The translations under genes were made by a program, and so were the position numbers. The notes under the pieces were generated by a model. That model did not search any database. It was not told where the DNA came from and saw only the letters and a list, made by a program, of their open reading frames with translations. From NCBI GenBank assembly GCA_001282665.1, contig LN874945.1:62001-126000 (forward strand): a DNA stretch of 64,000 nucleotides, in the 5' to 3' direction. Positions 17,685 through 25,359 of the stretch are shown piece by piece; position 1 is the stretch's first letter; each line of letters begins with the position of its first letter. The DNA comes from Clostridiales bacterium mt11. Its GTDB lineage: Bacteria > Bacillota > Clostridia > Tissierellales > Tepidimicrobiaceae.

Positions 17685-19139
17685 CTACTTATGTTGTTCA
17701 AGTAATTCATTTTTTATATTCCATAATGGTTTGGACAAGTCTACAAAGTACTCATGAGGGCTTTCAAACCTACGGACTTCATCCCATAGGGTGTCAATTT
17801 GTTCTTTGCAGTAATCCCTTATTTCATTTATAGGTGGATTATCATAAACACATTCTCCCTTGTCAAATATCTTAACTAATAGTTTCTTGGCATGGAAGTT
17901 GGTTAAGGTTTTCCTCTTCCAAGTAAAAAGAGGATGGAATATTTCGTAAGGTTTAGTTTCATCGATTTCTTCATCGTGTAAAGTTACCACATCTGCAATA
18001 GCTTTTCCAGTGTTTTTATCAAATAATCTATATAGCTGTTTAAAGCCGGGAGTAGTAATCTTTCCTACATTCTCACTAACTTTAATCTTAGGAATAATTT
18101 TTCCATCTCTTTCAACAGCAGTCAATTTATATACACCACCAAAGACGGGTTCTGATCTAGCTGTAATGAGCCTTTCTCCTACACCAAAGGAATCTATTTT
18201 TGCTCCTTGAGTTAATAAATCCCTTATTACGTACTCGTCTAAACTGCTAGAAGCTACAATTGGACAATCCTCAAATCCAGCTTCATCTAGCATCTTTCTT
18301 GCTTCCTTAGACAGATAGGCAATATCTCCACTATCAATCCTTATGCCTTTAGGTCTGAATCCTCTAGGTATTATTTCTTCATTAAATATTTTGATAGCAT
18401 TAGGAACTCCAGATTTTAAAACATTGTACGTGTCTACTAATAGTACACAGTTGTCGGGATAAAGTTTAGCATAGGCTCTAAAGGCTTCTAATTCCGTTGG
18501 GAAAATTTGAATCCAGCTATGAGCCATAGTGCCTAGTGCAGGAATGTTGAAGTCCCTATCTACAATGGTACAAGCGGTACCAATAGCTCCACCAATATAT
18601 GCCGCCCTTGCACCTAATATTGCACCTTCATAGCCTTGAGCTCTCCTTGAGCCAAATTCCATGACAGGTCTACCATTAGCAGCTCTAACGATTCTATTAG
18701 CTTTTGTTGCAATAAGGGATTGATGATTGACGGTAAGTAAGACCATGGTTTCAATTATTTGAGCTTGAATTATAGGACCTCTCACTATGACTATAGGCTC
18801 TCCAGGAAATATTGGAGTCCCTTCAGGGATAGCCCATACATCACATTGGAATTCAAAATTTTTTAGGTATTCTAGAAATTCTTCACTGAATATATTTTTA
18901 GATCTAAAATATTCAATATCTTCATCATAAAACTTTAGATGTTTTAGATATCCGATAAGCTGTTCTACTCCAGCCATTATGGCATATCCACCGTTATCAG
19001 GAATGGATCTAAAAAACATATCGAAATAGCTAATTTTATCTTTCATACCATTCTCAAAATAACCGCTAGCCATTGTGAATTCATAAAAATCCGCTAACAT
19101 GGTAAGGTTTTTCTTTTCTTTCCAATCAATATTGGTCAT
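17685..19139 (-). CDS. pncB: Nicotinate phosphoribosyltransferase
   Basis: About 484 residues. It converts nicotinate and PRPP to nicotinate mononucleotide in NAD salvage. The N-terminus LTMLADFYEFTMASGYFENGM (substrate Tyr/Phe region), MEFGSRRAQGYEGAILGARAAYIGG and GIRIDSGDIAYLSKEARKMLDEAG (phosphate-binding strand) are typical. The ATG at 19139 (MTNID) lies 9 bases after AAAAGGAG; an in-frame TTG two codons upstream is less likely. Its own promoter is at 19188-19216. Its product is also the ribosyl donor used by CobT. Confidence 0.93.
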   Translation of the reverse strand: MTNIDWKEKKNLTMLADFYEFTMASGYFENGMKDKISYFDMFFRSIPDNGGYAIMAGVEQLIGYLKHLKFYDEDIEYFRSKNIFSEEFLEYLKNFEFQCDVWAIPEGTPIFPGEPIVIVRGPIIQAQIIETMVLLTVNHQSLIATKANRIVRAANGRPVMEFGSRRAQGYEGAILGARAAYIGGAIGTACTIVDRDFNIPALGTMAHSWIQIFPTELEAFRAYAKLYPDNCVLLVDTYNVLKSGVPNAIKIFNEEIIPRGFRPKGIRIDSGDIAYLSKEARKMLDEAGFEDCPIVASSSLDEYVIRDLLTQGAKIDSFGVGERLITARSEPVFGGVYKLTAVERDGKIIPKIKVSENVGKITTPGFKQLYRLFDKNTGKAIADVVTLHDEEIDETKPYEIFHPLFTWKRKTLTNFHAKKLLVKIFDKGECVYDNPPINEIRDYCKEQIDTLWDEVRRFESPHEYFVDLSKPLWNIKNELLEQHK

Positions 19140-19187
19140 TATCAAAATCTCCTTTTATCTTAATCGTTTAACATGGACATTACATTA

Positions 19188-19216
19188 ATTATATTCCCTA
19201 AATAAAGAAAATTCAA
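19188..19216 (-). promoter_or_regulatory. Sigma-A promoter of pncB
   Basis: Reading on the minus strand: TTGAAT (19216-19211), 17 bases, TATAAT (19193-19188). It lies between the upstream terminator hairpin and the pncB start, so pncB does not need read-through. Confidence 0.8.
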
Positions 19217-19249
19217 CATAACATACTAATTTTAAAAATAACTAGTAGG

Positions 19250-19661
19250 ACAAAAAATAATAGACGGAGGGATATCATTCACATTATACCCTCCGTCATA
19301 TAAAATAGAACCATCTATAGTTATTCCAACCTTTAACATTTGTATTACTTTTAGACTGCAATTCTCTATAACTCTCCTAACTGTCAAATGCCCTACTACT
19401 TGAAAAGAACTTGACCTTTATTTTTTACATTAACTCCTTTTTTTATTTTAACTTCTCAAAATTACTAGCTAATTCCGCCCTATAGACGGTTAGTGTTTAA
19501 TGTTAAATACCAATTTTAGTTCTTGATGAGAACTTATTGTTTTAATAACCATATCAACATCAAGGCTTAGTTTTCGCTATTTTGATATGGTGGCGAATAG
19601 GTTGAAAATAACTATTAGTTCTATTTGCTTTGATTATATACCATATTAAAGTACTTGTAAA
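19250..19661 (-). ncRNA. Candidate orphan transcript (promoter to terminator, no clear gene)
   Basis: On the minus strand a near-consensus promoter TTTACA (19661-19656), 17 bases, TATAAT (19638-19633) is followed about 370 bases later by a nine-base-pair hairpin and T-rich tail (19297-19250). Inside are inverted repeats, including CCATATCAA/TTGATATGG (19549-19557 and 19585-19593). A strong AAAAAAGGAG site is followed only by ATG-TAA. A frame open for about 60 codons reaches past the hairpin and would need a one-base shift to join that site. It is either a structured RNA or a decayed small gene. It matches no RNA family I recognise (tested by eye for tmRNA, RNase P, 6S and common riboswitch cores). 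Confidence 0.4.
19263..19297 (-). terminator. Hairpin ending the orphan transcript
   Basis: GACGGAGGG pairs with CCCTCCGTC around a 17-base loop. On the minus strand it is followed by TATTATTTTTTG, so it reads as a minus-strand terminator. Confidence 0.7.
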
Positions 19662-19751
19662 GTGGTTTTTGGAAAATTCTAAAAATTTCCTAGTCTTATT
19701 ATGGTATATATTATATATACCCATGTTTATAAAATTAAACATATAAATTTG

Positions 19752-19792
19752 AAAAGGCAAAGGGAATCCTAGATGGCTCCACTTTGCCTTTC
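19752..19792 (-). terminator. Terminator of the feo operon
   Basis: AAAGGCAAAG (19753-19762) pairs with CTTTGCCTTT (19782-19791). On the minus strand it is followed by T residues, just after feoC. Confidence 0.8.
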
Positions 19793-19807
19793 TATGTCAT
19801 AGAGGAA

Positions 19808-20068
19808 TTACTTCTGTAGTAGTTTTTCTCCTTTTTTCGTAATGCTTATGGTCTTTATAGGAACTTTATTACAAGATTTAGCAAGGGAGCAGCCACTACA
19901 CTTACAATTACAACTATTTATATTGTTATCTTCTTTGATATAACCCATGCGATTTAGTTGGGAAAAGGCATCTTCTACTAATTGTTCGTCTATTTTAAGC
20001 TTTGAAGCTATATCACTTTTAGATATATAGTTTGAATTTTTAATTTCCATTAATACTTCTTTTAACAA
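19808..20068 (-). CDS. feoC: FeoC-like winged-helix protein with Cys cluster
   Basis: An 86-residue protein. The N-terminal 45 residues form a winged helix (LKEVLMEIKNSNYISKSDIASKL). Next comes a cysteine cluster with Cys53, 55, 57, 60 and 66 that could hold an iron-sulfur cluster, and a C-terminal ISITKKGEKLLQ wing. FeoC proteins act on FeoB stability or transcription. The start is TTG at 20068 with a GGGGGTGA site. It is the last gene of the second feo cassette, 18 bases after feoB. Confidence 0.85.
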   Translation of the reverse strand: MLKEVLMEIKNSNYISKSDIASKLKIDEQLVEDAFSQLNRMGYIKEDNNINSCNCKCSGCSLAKSCNKVPIKTISITKKGEKLLQK

Positions 20069-20086
20069 AAAATCACCCCCAAGAGA

Positions 20087-22096
20087 TTAACTAAAGCCTA
20101 AAAGTTTACCAATCTGAAATACTAAAACTGCTCCTATCCATCCTATTATAAAGGTATATACTACGGTAAATATTGCCCATTTAGATGAATTGGTTTCTTT
20201 GTTTATGGTAGCTATAGTTGCAGCACAAGGAGTATACAACAAGGTCATAACCATGAAGGATGCAGCAGATAGGGGAGTAAATGCATTTTGTATTGCAGTT
20301 ACTAACTCTGTTCCTTCGCCTACACCAGCATACACCATACCTAAAGTAGCTACTACAGCTTCCTTAGCAGCTATACCAGAAAATAGTCCAACAGCTGCCT
20401 GCCATGTACCAAATCCAGCAGGTTTAAATATTGGAGCTATGAGCGAACCGATTCCTCCTAATATACTGCCTTTACTATAAGGTTCTACACCGAAAGGTAG
20501 TACAGCTAAAACCCATAGTATTGTAACCACAACAAATATAGTAGTTCCAGCTCTTTTTAAGAATCCAGATACATTATCCCACATATTTCTTAAAACATTC
20601 CTCAAAGTAGGTAATCTATAAGTAGGAAGCTCCATAATGAAATAAGAAGATTCACCTTTAAATAGAGTTTTACTAAATACTTTACCCATAAATAAGGCTA
20701 CTACTATTCCTAAAAGATAAAGGGAAAACAAGACGATACCTCCATTATTGGGGAAAAATGCTGCAATAAACATTAAATAAATTGGAATCCTGGCACCACA
20801 GGACATAAATGGATTTATTAGAGTAGCAATCATTCTATCTTTTTTGTTTTCTAAAGTTCTAGTTGCCATTACCCCAGGTACATTACAGCCGAAACCCACT
20901 ATCATGGATATAAAGGTTTTACCTTGTAGTCCTAATGCCCTCATTATATTATCCATTATATAAGCTGCTCTAGCCATATAACCGCTATCCTCTAAAATTC
21001 CCATTAGCATATATAAGACTACTATTAATGGAACAAACTCTACAACGGCTCCAACTCCGCTGATGATTCCATCTGTAACAAAGGAGATTATCCAATCGGG
21101 AGAATTTATGTTGATCATATAGTTTTCTATAACACCACCTAGGGACTCAATGCCTTTAGCCATAAGACCGCCAAGTAGATCTTCTCCAATAGTAAAGGTC
21201 AATTGGAATACTACAAACATAATCAATGCAAATATTGGCAGCCCAAGGTATTTATGAGTAACTACCTTATCGATTTTATCGGTCATAGTCTCTATTGCTT
21301 CTTCAGGTCTTTTTACGCTTGAATTTGTAATGCTATTTACAAATTCATATCTCTTATCTATAATCTCTAATTCATAATCCTCAGTATTGTCCTTTATACT
21401 ATAAAGAGCATCTTTAAGCTCCTTTGAGGAATTTAAATCCTTATTATTCTTCACTAGATCATATATATATTGATCTCCTTCAAGGAGTTTTATAGCAATC
21501 CATTGAGATGGATATCCCAAATCTTTATTATTTAAAAATCTTTTTAGTTTCTCTATTTTTCCATCAATATTTTCTCCATAGCTTATATTAGCCTTAAAGT
21601 CTACATCTTGTTCAATCAATTCAATAGATTTCTTGATAAGTTCATTTATGCCTTTCCCTTTAGAGGCAATAGTTGGAACAACAGGAGCCCCTAATTTTTT
21701 GGAAAGGGAATTGATATCGAATTTAATATCTTTTTCTTCTGCTTCATCTATCATATTTAACGCAACTACAACTTTAGCTCCCATCTCTAACAATTGAGTA
21801 GTTAAATATAGATTTCTTTCAATATTGGTGGCATCTATTACGTTGATAACTACGTTTGGATTTCCTTTCAGGATGAAATTCCTTGCAACTATTTCATCTT
21901 CTGAAAAGGCTCCTAAACTATAAGTACCAGGTAAATCCACAACATTGTATATTTCTTCATTAAACTTAAAAGTTCCTTCTTTTTTTTCTACAGTAACCCC
22001 AGGCCAATTTCCTACGTGTTGGTTAGAACCAGTAAGGACATTAAATAGGGTAGTCTTACCGCTATTAGGGTTACCCACCAAAGCTATGGTATTCAA
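20087..22096 (-). CDS. feoB: Ferrous iron transporter B (cassette proximal to feoC)
   Basis: A 669-residue membrane GTPase that imports Fe(II). An N-terminal G domain with G1 GNPNSGKTT (residues 8-16), the switch region GNWPGVTVEKKEG, DLPGTYSLG and NMIDEA is followed by a GDI-like helical region, then the Gate-containing membrane core (GFGCNVPG, NPFMSCGARIPIY) typical of FeoB. The TTG at 22096 is chosen because GAGGGGG lies 8 bases upstream and it gives the same N-terminus and length as the second FeoB; an upstream start would run through a Fur box. Strong paralogue of the 22604-24613 gene. Confidence 0.93.
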   Translation of the reverse strand: MNTIALVGNPNSGKTTLFNVLTGSNQHVGNWPGVTVEKKEGTFKFNEEIYNVVDLPGTYSLGAFSEDEIVARNFILKGNPNVVINVIDATNIERNLYLTTQLLEMGAKVVVALNMIDEAEEKDIKFDINSLSKKLGAPVVPTIASKGKGINELIKKSIELIEQDVDFKANISYGENIDGKIEKLKRFLNNKDLGYPSQWIAIKLLEGDQYIYDLVKNNKDLNSSKELKDALYSIKDNTEDYELEIIDKRYEFVNSITNSSVKRPEEAIETMTDKIDKVVTHKYLGLPIFALIMFVVFQLTFTIGEDLLGGLMAKGIESLGGVIENYMININSPDWIISFVTDGIISGVGAVVEFVPLIVVLYMLMGILEDSGYMARAAYIMDNIMRALGLQGKTFISMIVGFGCNVPGVMATRTLENKKDRMIATLINPFMSCGARIPIYLMFIAAFFPNNGGIVLFSLYLLGIVVALFMGKVFSKTLFKGESSYFIMELPTYRLPTLRNVLRNMWDNVSGFLKRAGTTIFVVVTILWVLAVLPFGVEPYSKGSILGGIGSLIAPIFKPAGFGTWQAAVGLFSGIAAKEAVVATLGMVYAGVGEGTELVTAIQNAFTPLSAASFMVMTLLYTPCAATIATINKETNSSKWAIFTVVYTFIIGWIGAVLVFQIGKLLGFS

Positions 22097-22118
22097 TTTT
22101 ACATCCCCCTCAATCATA

Positions 22119-22133
22119 TGATAATCATTATCA
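22119..22133. promoter_or_regulatory. Fur box between feoA and feoB (cassette 2)
   Basis: TGATAATCATTATCA, a perfect 7-1-7 Fur dyad, 22 bases upstream of the feoB TTG. A minus-strand TTGATT-17-GATAAT arrangement overlaps it, so an internal Fur-repressed promoter is possible. Confidence 0.88.
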
Positions 22134-22161
22134 ACAACAGACAAAAAATAATCAACAAATA

Positions 22162-22386
22162 CTAATTATTTACTATGATTTTTTGTGCTAATCCACGACC
22201 TATAGCAATCTTATTTCCAGATAGGGAAACTATTATAGGACCTGTGTCATTTTTAACTACTTTAACCTTAGCTCCTGTATAAAAACCCATTTCATACAAT
22301 CTTCTAGTAGCATATCCACCAGCAGATATTTCTTTAACAGTTCCGTTGTCTCCAGGGTTTAAAAAGGCAAGAGGACTGTTTTTCAT
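22162..22386 (-). CDS. feoA: FeoA-type SH3-like protein (cassette 2)
   Basis: A 74-residue FeoA-domain protein (SH3-like fold). Key segments: LNPGDNGTVKEISAGGYATRRLYEMGFYTGAKVKVVKNDTGPIIVSL and GNKIAIGRGLAQKIIV. FeoA binds FeoB on the cytoplasmic side and is needed for Fe(II) uptake. It lies 65 bases upstream of its feoB, separated by a Fur box, with its own promoter and Fur site at 22471-22516. Confidence 0.9.
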   Translation of the reverse strand: MKNSPLAFLNPGDNGTVKEISAGGYATRRLYEMGFYTGAKVKVVKNDTGPIIVSLSGNKIAIGRGLAQKIIVNN

Positions 22387-22470
22387 AAAAATTCCCCCTT
22401 TGTAGATTGAATTTATATTGGAATTTTAAATTAAGTTATTTGATAAAACAATAATATAAATAATCGAAAT

Positions 22471-22485
22471 TGATAATTACTATCA
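22471..22485. promoter_or_regulatory. Fur box upstream of feoA (cassette 2)
   Basis: TGATAATTACTATCA, a Fur 7-1-7 dyad with two mismatches, lying just downstream of the -10 element of a minus-strand promoter. Confidence 0.7.
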
Positions 22486-22487
22486 AT

Positions 22488-22516
22488 ATGATAATACATT
22501 TTTTCTGTAAAATCAA
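22488..22516 (-). promoter_or_regulatory. Promoter of feo cassette 2
   Basis: Minus strand: TTGATT (22516-22511), 17 bases, TATCAT (22493-22488). The surrounding words are nearly the same as at the cassette 1 promoter, so the promoter was copied with the genes. Confidence 0.7.
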
Positions 22517-22543
22517 TAGCTTGGAATCATATTGTAGATTAAA

Positions 22544-22580
22544 AAACAAATGTAGAGTAATTTTCTCTACATTTGTTTTT
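22544..22580 (-). terminator. Terminator between the two feo cassettes
   Basis: AAACAAATGTAGAG (22544-22557) pairs perfectly with CTCTACATTTGTTT (22565-22578), with T runs on both strands. It ends the upstream feoB transcript. Confidence 0.9.
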
Positions 22581-22603
22581 CATATTGAAGGATTATATTC
22601 AAT

Positions 22604-24613
22604 TTAACTAAAACCTAGAAGCTTACCAACTTGGAATACTAAAACGGCTCCTATCCATCCTATTACAAAGGTATATACTACGGCAAATACTGCCCATTTA
22701 GATGAATTGGTTTCTTTCTTTATGGTACCTATAACAGCAGCACAGGGAGTATACAGCAAGGTCATAACCATAAATGCCATAGCTGTTAAAGGAGTGAAAG
22801 CACCTTGGATAGCAGTTATTAACTGTGTACCTTCTTCTACACCAGCATATACCATTCCTAAAGTAGCTACTACAGCTTCTTTAGCTACTATTCCTGCAAA
22901 AAGTCCTACAGAAGCTTGCCATGTTCCAAATCCAGCAGGTTTAAATATTGGAGCTATAAATGATCCGATTTTACCTAATATACTAGCCTCACTATAAGGT
23001 TCTACACCAAAAGGCAATATAGCTAGTATCCAAAGGGCAGTTACTACTGCAAATATAACGGTTCCAGCTCTTTTTAAGAAACTTGATACTTTATCCCACA
23101 TATTTCTCAATACATTGCCAATGGATGGCAATCTATAAGGAGGTAATTCCATTACAAAATAGGAGGATTCACCTTTAAATAAGGTTTTACTAAATATTTT
23201 ACCCATAAGTAATGCTACAGCAATACCTAAGAAATAAAGAGAGAACAGAACAATACCTCCATTATGAGGGAAAAAGGCTGCAATGAAAACTGAATATATT
23301 GGAAGCCTAGCTCCACAGGACATAAATGGGTTTATTAGAATAGCAATCATCCTATCCTTTTTACTATCCAAAGTTCTAGTTGCCATTATTCCCGGCACAT
23401 TACAACCGAAACCTACTAACATGGATATAAAGGTTTTACCGTGTAGTCCTAAAGCTCGCATTATCCTATCCATAACATAAGCTGCTCTAGCCATATAACC
23501 GCTATCCTCTAAAATACCCATTAACATATATAAAACCATTATCAATGGAATAAATTCTACAACAGCACCAACTCCACCTATAATTCCATCAGTAATAAAA
23601 GCGGTTAACATTTCAGGAGCATTAACTCCTTCAAGAAAAGAACCTACAGCTTCACCTAAGGATTCCATACCTCCTGCTACTAATTCTCCTAATATATCTT
23701 GACCAATTGCAAAGGTTAATTGAAACATTACGAACATTATAAGAGCAAAAATGGGTAAACCAAGCCATTTATGTGTAAGTATTTTATCAATCTTATCCGA
23801 TTTTGTTTCTATGGTTTCTTTAGGTTTTTTGACATTTTTATCTACTGCTTCACTAATAAAATCATATCGTTTATTTACTATCTCTAACTCATAGTCTTCT
23901 GTTAGATCTTTTAATCTATTAATATTACTTTTAAATTCGTTGGATTTATTTAATATATTATCATTATTAACTAATTCATATATATATTTATCTCCTTCTA
24001 AAAGCTTAATAGCAATCCAATGAGAAGGATAATTTAATTTTGTATTCCCTAATACATTTTTTAAAATTTCAACTTCCTTATCAATGTCCTTTCCATAACT
24101 TATATGGGTTTTAGGATTTTCTGAACTGCTCGCCATATTTATTGCCTTTTTTACTAGTTTATCGATACCTTCTTTTTTAGAAGCAACAATAGGTACTACA
24201 GGTACTCCTAATTTTTCTGAAAGCTTATCAATATTGATGCTAATATTCCTAGTTTTTGCTTCATCCATCATATTTAAAGCAATTATTACTTTAGCACCCA
24301 TTTCCATTAACTGAGTAGTTAAATATAGATTTCTTTCAATATTGGTAGCATCTACTACGTTAATAACTACATCAGGGTTTCCTTTGATGATATAATCTCT
24401 AGCCACCATCTCATCTTCTGAATAAGCACCAAGACTATAGGTACCAGGCAGATCCACAACTCTGTATGTGTTTCCGTTAAAGTCAAAATTACCTTCCTTT
24501 TTTTCTACAGTAACCCCGGGCCAGTTTCCTACATGTTGGTTAGAGCCAGTAAGGGCATTAAACAATGTAGTCTTACCGCTGTTGGGATTACCTACTAAAG
24601 CTATAGTACTCAA
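22604..24613 (-). CDS. feoB: Ferrous iron transporter B (cassette 1)
   Basis: A 669-residue FeoB. G1 GNPNSGKTT, GNWPGVTVEKKEG, DLPGTYSLG, NMMDEA, then Gate motifs GFGCNVPG and NPFMSCGARLPIY. It starts with TTG (24613) after GGGGAG, exactly like its paralogue. The G-domain and membrane core are nearly the same as in the other copy; differences cluster in the helical region at about 165-270 and in the loop near 310-330. Two intact FeoBs may differ in affinity or metal. Confidence 0.94.
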   Translation of the reverse strand: MSTIALVGNPNSGKTTLFNALTGSNQHVGNWPGVTVEKKEGNFDFNGNTYRVVDLPGTYSLGAYSEDEMVARDYIIKGNPDVVINVVDATNIERNLYLTTQLMEMGAKVIIALNMMDEAKTRNISINIDKLSEKLGVPVVPIVASKKEGIDKLVKKAINMASSSENPKTHISYGKDIDKEVEILKNVLGNTKLNYPSHWIAIKLLEGDKYIYELVNNDNILNKSNEFKSNINRLKDLTEDYELEIVNKRYDFISEAVDKNVKKPKETIETKSDKIDKILTHKWLGLPIFALIMFVMFQLTFAIGQDILGELVAGGMESLGEAVGSFLEGVNAPEMLTAFITDGIIGGVGAVVEFIPLIMVLYMLMGILEDSGYMARAAYVMDRIMRALGLHGKTFISMLVGFGCNVPGIMATRTLDSKKDRMIAILINPFMSCGARLPIYSVFIAAFFPHNGGIVLFSLYFLGIAVALLMGKIFSKTLFKGESSYFVMELPPYRLPSIGNVLRNMWDKVSSFLKRAGTVIFAVVTALWILAILPFGVEPYSEASILGKIGSFIAPIFKPAGFGTWQASVGLFAGIVAKEAVVATLGMVYAGVEEGTQLITAIQGAFTPLTAMAFMVMTLLYTPCAAVIGTIKKETNSSKWAVFAVVYTFVIGWIGAVLVFQVGKLLGFS

Positions 24614-24639
24614 TTAAATTTCTCCCCTTTCCTATCAAC

Positions 24640-24654
24640 TAATAATCATTATCA
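24640..24654. promoter_or_regulatory. Fur box between feoA and feoB (cassette 1)
   Basis: TAATAATCATTATCA, one mismatch from the perfect 7-1-7 dyad, 26 bases upstream of the feoB start, at the same place as in cassette 2. Confidence 0.82.
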
Positions 24655-24676
24655 ATAAAAGACCAAAAAAATATTA

Positions 24677-24901
24677 TCAATTATTCACCATAATTTTTTG
24701 TGCTAAACCACGACCTAAAGCAATTTTATTTCCCGATAAAGACACTATTAAAGGACCTACGTCATTTTTGACGACTTCAATTTGAGCCCCTGTATTGAAA
24801 CCCATTTCGTACAATCTTTTAGCTATGGATTCACCACCACATATTTTTTTAACTACCCCTTGACCTCCAGAATTTAAAAGAGCTAATGGTAAACACTCCA
24901 T
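24677..24901 (-). CDS. feoA: FeoA-type protein (cassette 1, second copy)
   Basis: About 74 residues, closely similar to the FeoA of cassette 2 (KRLYEMGFNTGAQIEVVKNDVGPLIVSLSGNKIALGRGLAQKIMV). The ATG at 24901 is preferred because GGAG is 7 bases upstream; the ATG two codons earlier is too close to it. It follows another FeoA gene by 16 bases and precedes the Fur box and feoB. Confidence 0.88.
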   Translation of the reverse strand: MECLPLALLNSGGQGVVKKICGGESIAKRLYEMGFNTGAQIEVVKNDVGPLIVSLSGNKIALGRGLAQKIMVNN

Positions 24902-24917
24902 AATCATTCTCCTTTCC

Positions 24918-25139
24918 TTATTCTACGAAAATATTAGACGCTTCATCTTTTCTTAAGGTTAGTTTATAACCCCTTAGTAATATTTCTATAGGATCTCCTA
25001 AAGGTGCTTTTCCGATTACTTCAACGGTGATTCCAGGCACTACTCCCATATCCAATAATCTTCTTTTAACGGGAACATCCTTTGATAATTTTTTGATTTT
25101 AACCTTTGTGCCTACAGATACGGTATCCAAACTATTCAT
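24918..25139 (-). CDS. feoA: FeoA-type protein (cassette 1, first copy)
   Basis: A 73-residue FeoA-domain protein of a different subtype: VGTKVKIKKLSKDVPVKRRLLDMGVVPGITVEVIGKAPLGDPIEILLRGYKLTLRKDEA. The KAPLGDPIEI segment is that of the classical stand-alone FeoA. AAGGAGG lies upstream of the ATG. It is the first gene of the feo region, directly behind the Fur-controlled promoter. Cassette 2 lacks this copy, giving three FeoA proteins for two FeoBs. Confidence 0.9.
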   Translation of the reverse strand: MNSLDTVSVGTKVKIKKLSKDVPVKRRLLDMGVVPGITVEVIGKAPLGDPIEILLRGYKLTLRKDEASNIFVE

Positions 25140-25171
25140 ATGAATCCTCCTTAAATATTTCTACACGATAC

Positions 25172-25186
25172 TGATAATCGTTATCA
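25172..25186. promoter_or_regulatory. Fur box upstream of feo cassette 1
   Basis: TGATAATCGTTATCA, one mismatch to the 7-1-7 dyad, immediately downstream of the -10 element. Confidence 0.85.
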
Positions 25187-25188
25187 AT

Positions 25189-25217
25189 ATCATAATACAT
25201 TTATAATATAAAATCAA
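25189..25217 (-). promoter_or_regulatory. Promoter of feo cassette 1
   Basis: Minus strand: TTGATT (25217-25212), 17 bases, TATGAT (25194-25189), abutting the Fur box. Confidence 0.75.
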
Positions 25218-25279
25218 TAGCTTGAAGCAATATATTTAAAAAAAGTTAAAATTTTATTATTGATTTTGGAAAATATATG

Positions 25280-25308
25280 TTTACAAGGATAAATGGTTGG
25301 GGTATAAT
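25280..25308 (+). promoter_or_regulatory. Sigma-A promoter of copA operon
   Basis: TTTACA (25280-25285), 17 bases, TATAAT (25303-25308), with the CsoR dyad starting 7 bases after the -10 element. Confidence 0.82.
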
Positions 25309-25315
25309 AATAGCA

Positions 25316-25332
25316 CACCCCCCAGGGGGGTG
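25316..25332. promoter_or_regulatory. CsoR operator of copA operon
   Basis: CACCCCCCAGGGGGGTG, a perfect GC-rich dyad of the CsoR type in an otherwise AT-rich region. csoR is the third gene of the operon, so the operon is autoregulated and induced by Cu(I). Confidence 0.9.
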
Positions 25333-25359
25333 GGATAAAAGATCGAAGGAGCTGATAAA

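Noticed and set aside
19510..19600. IS605-type element end suggested by the hairpins
   Set aside because: There is no transposase relic nearby, and the hairpins fall between a clear promoter and terminator.
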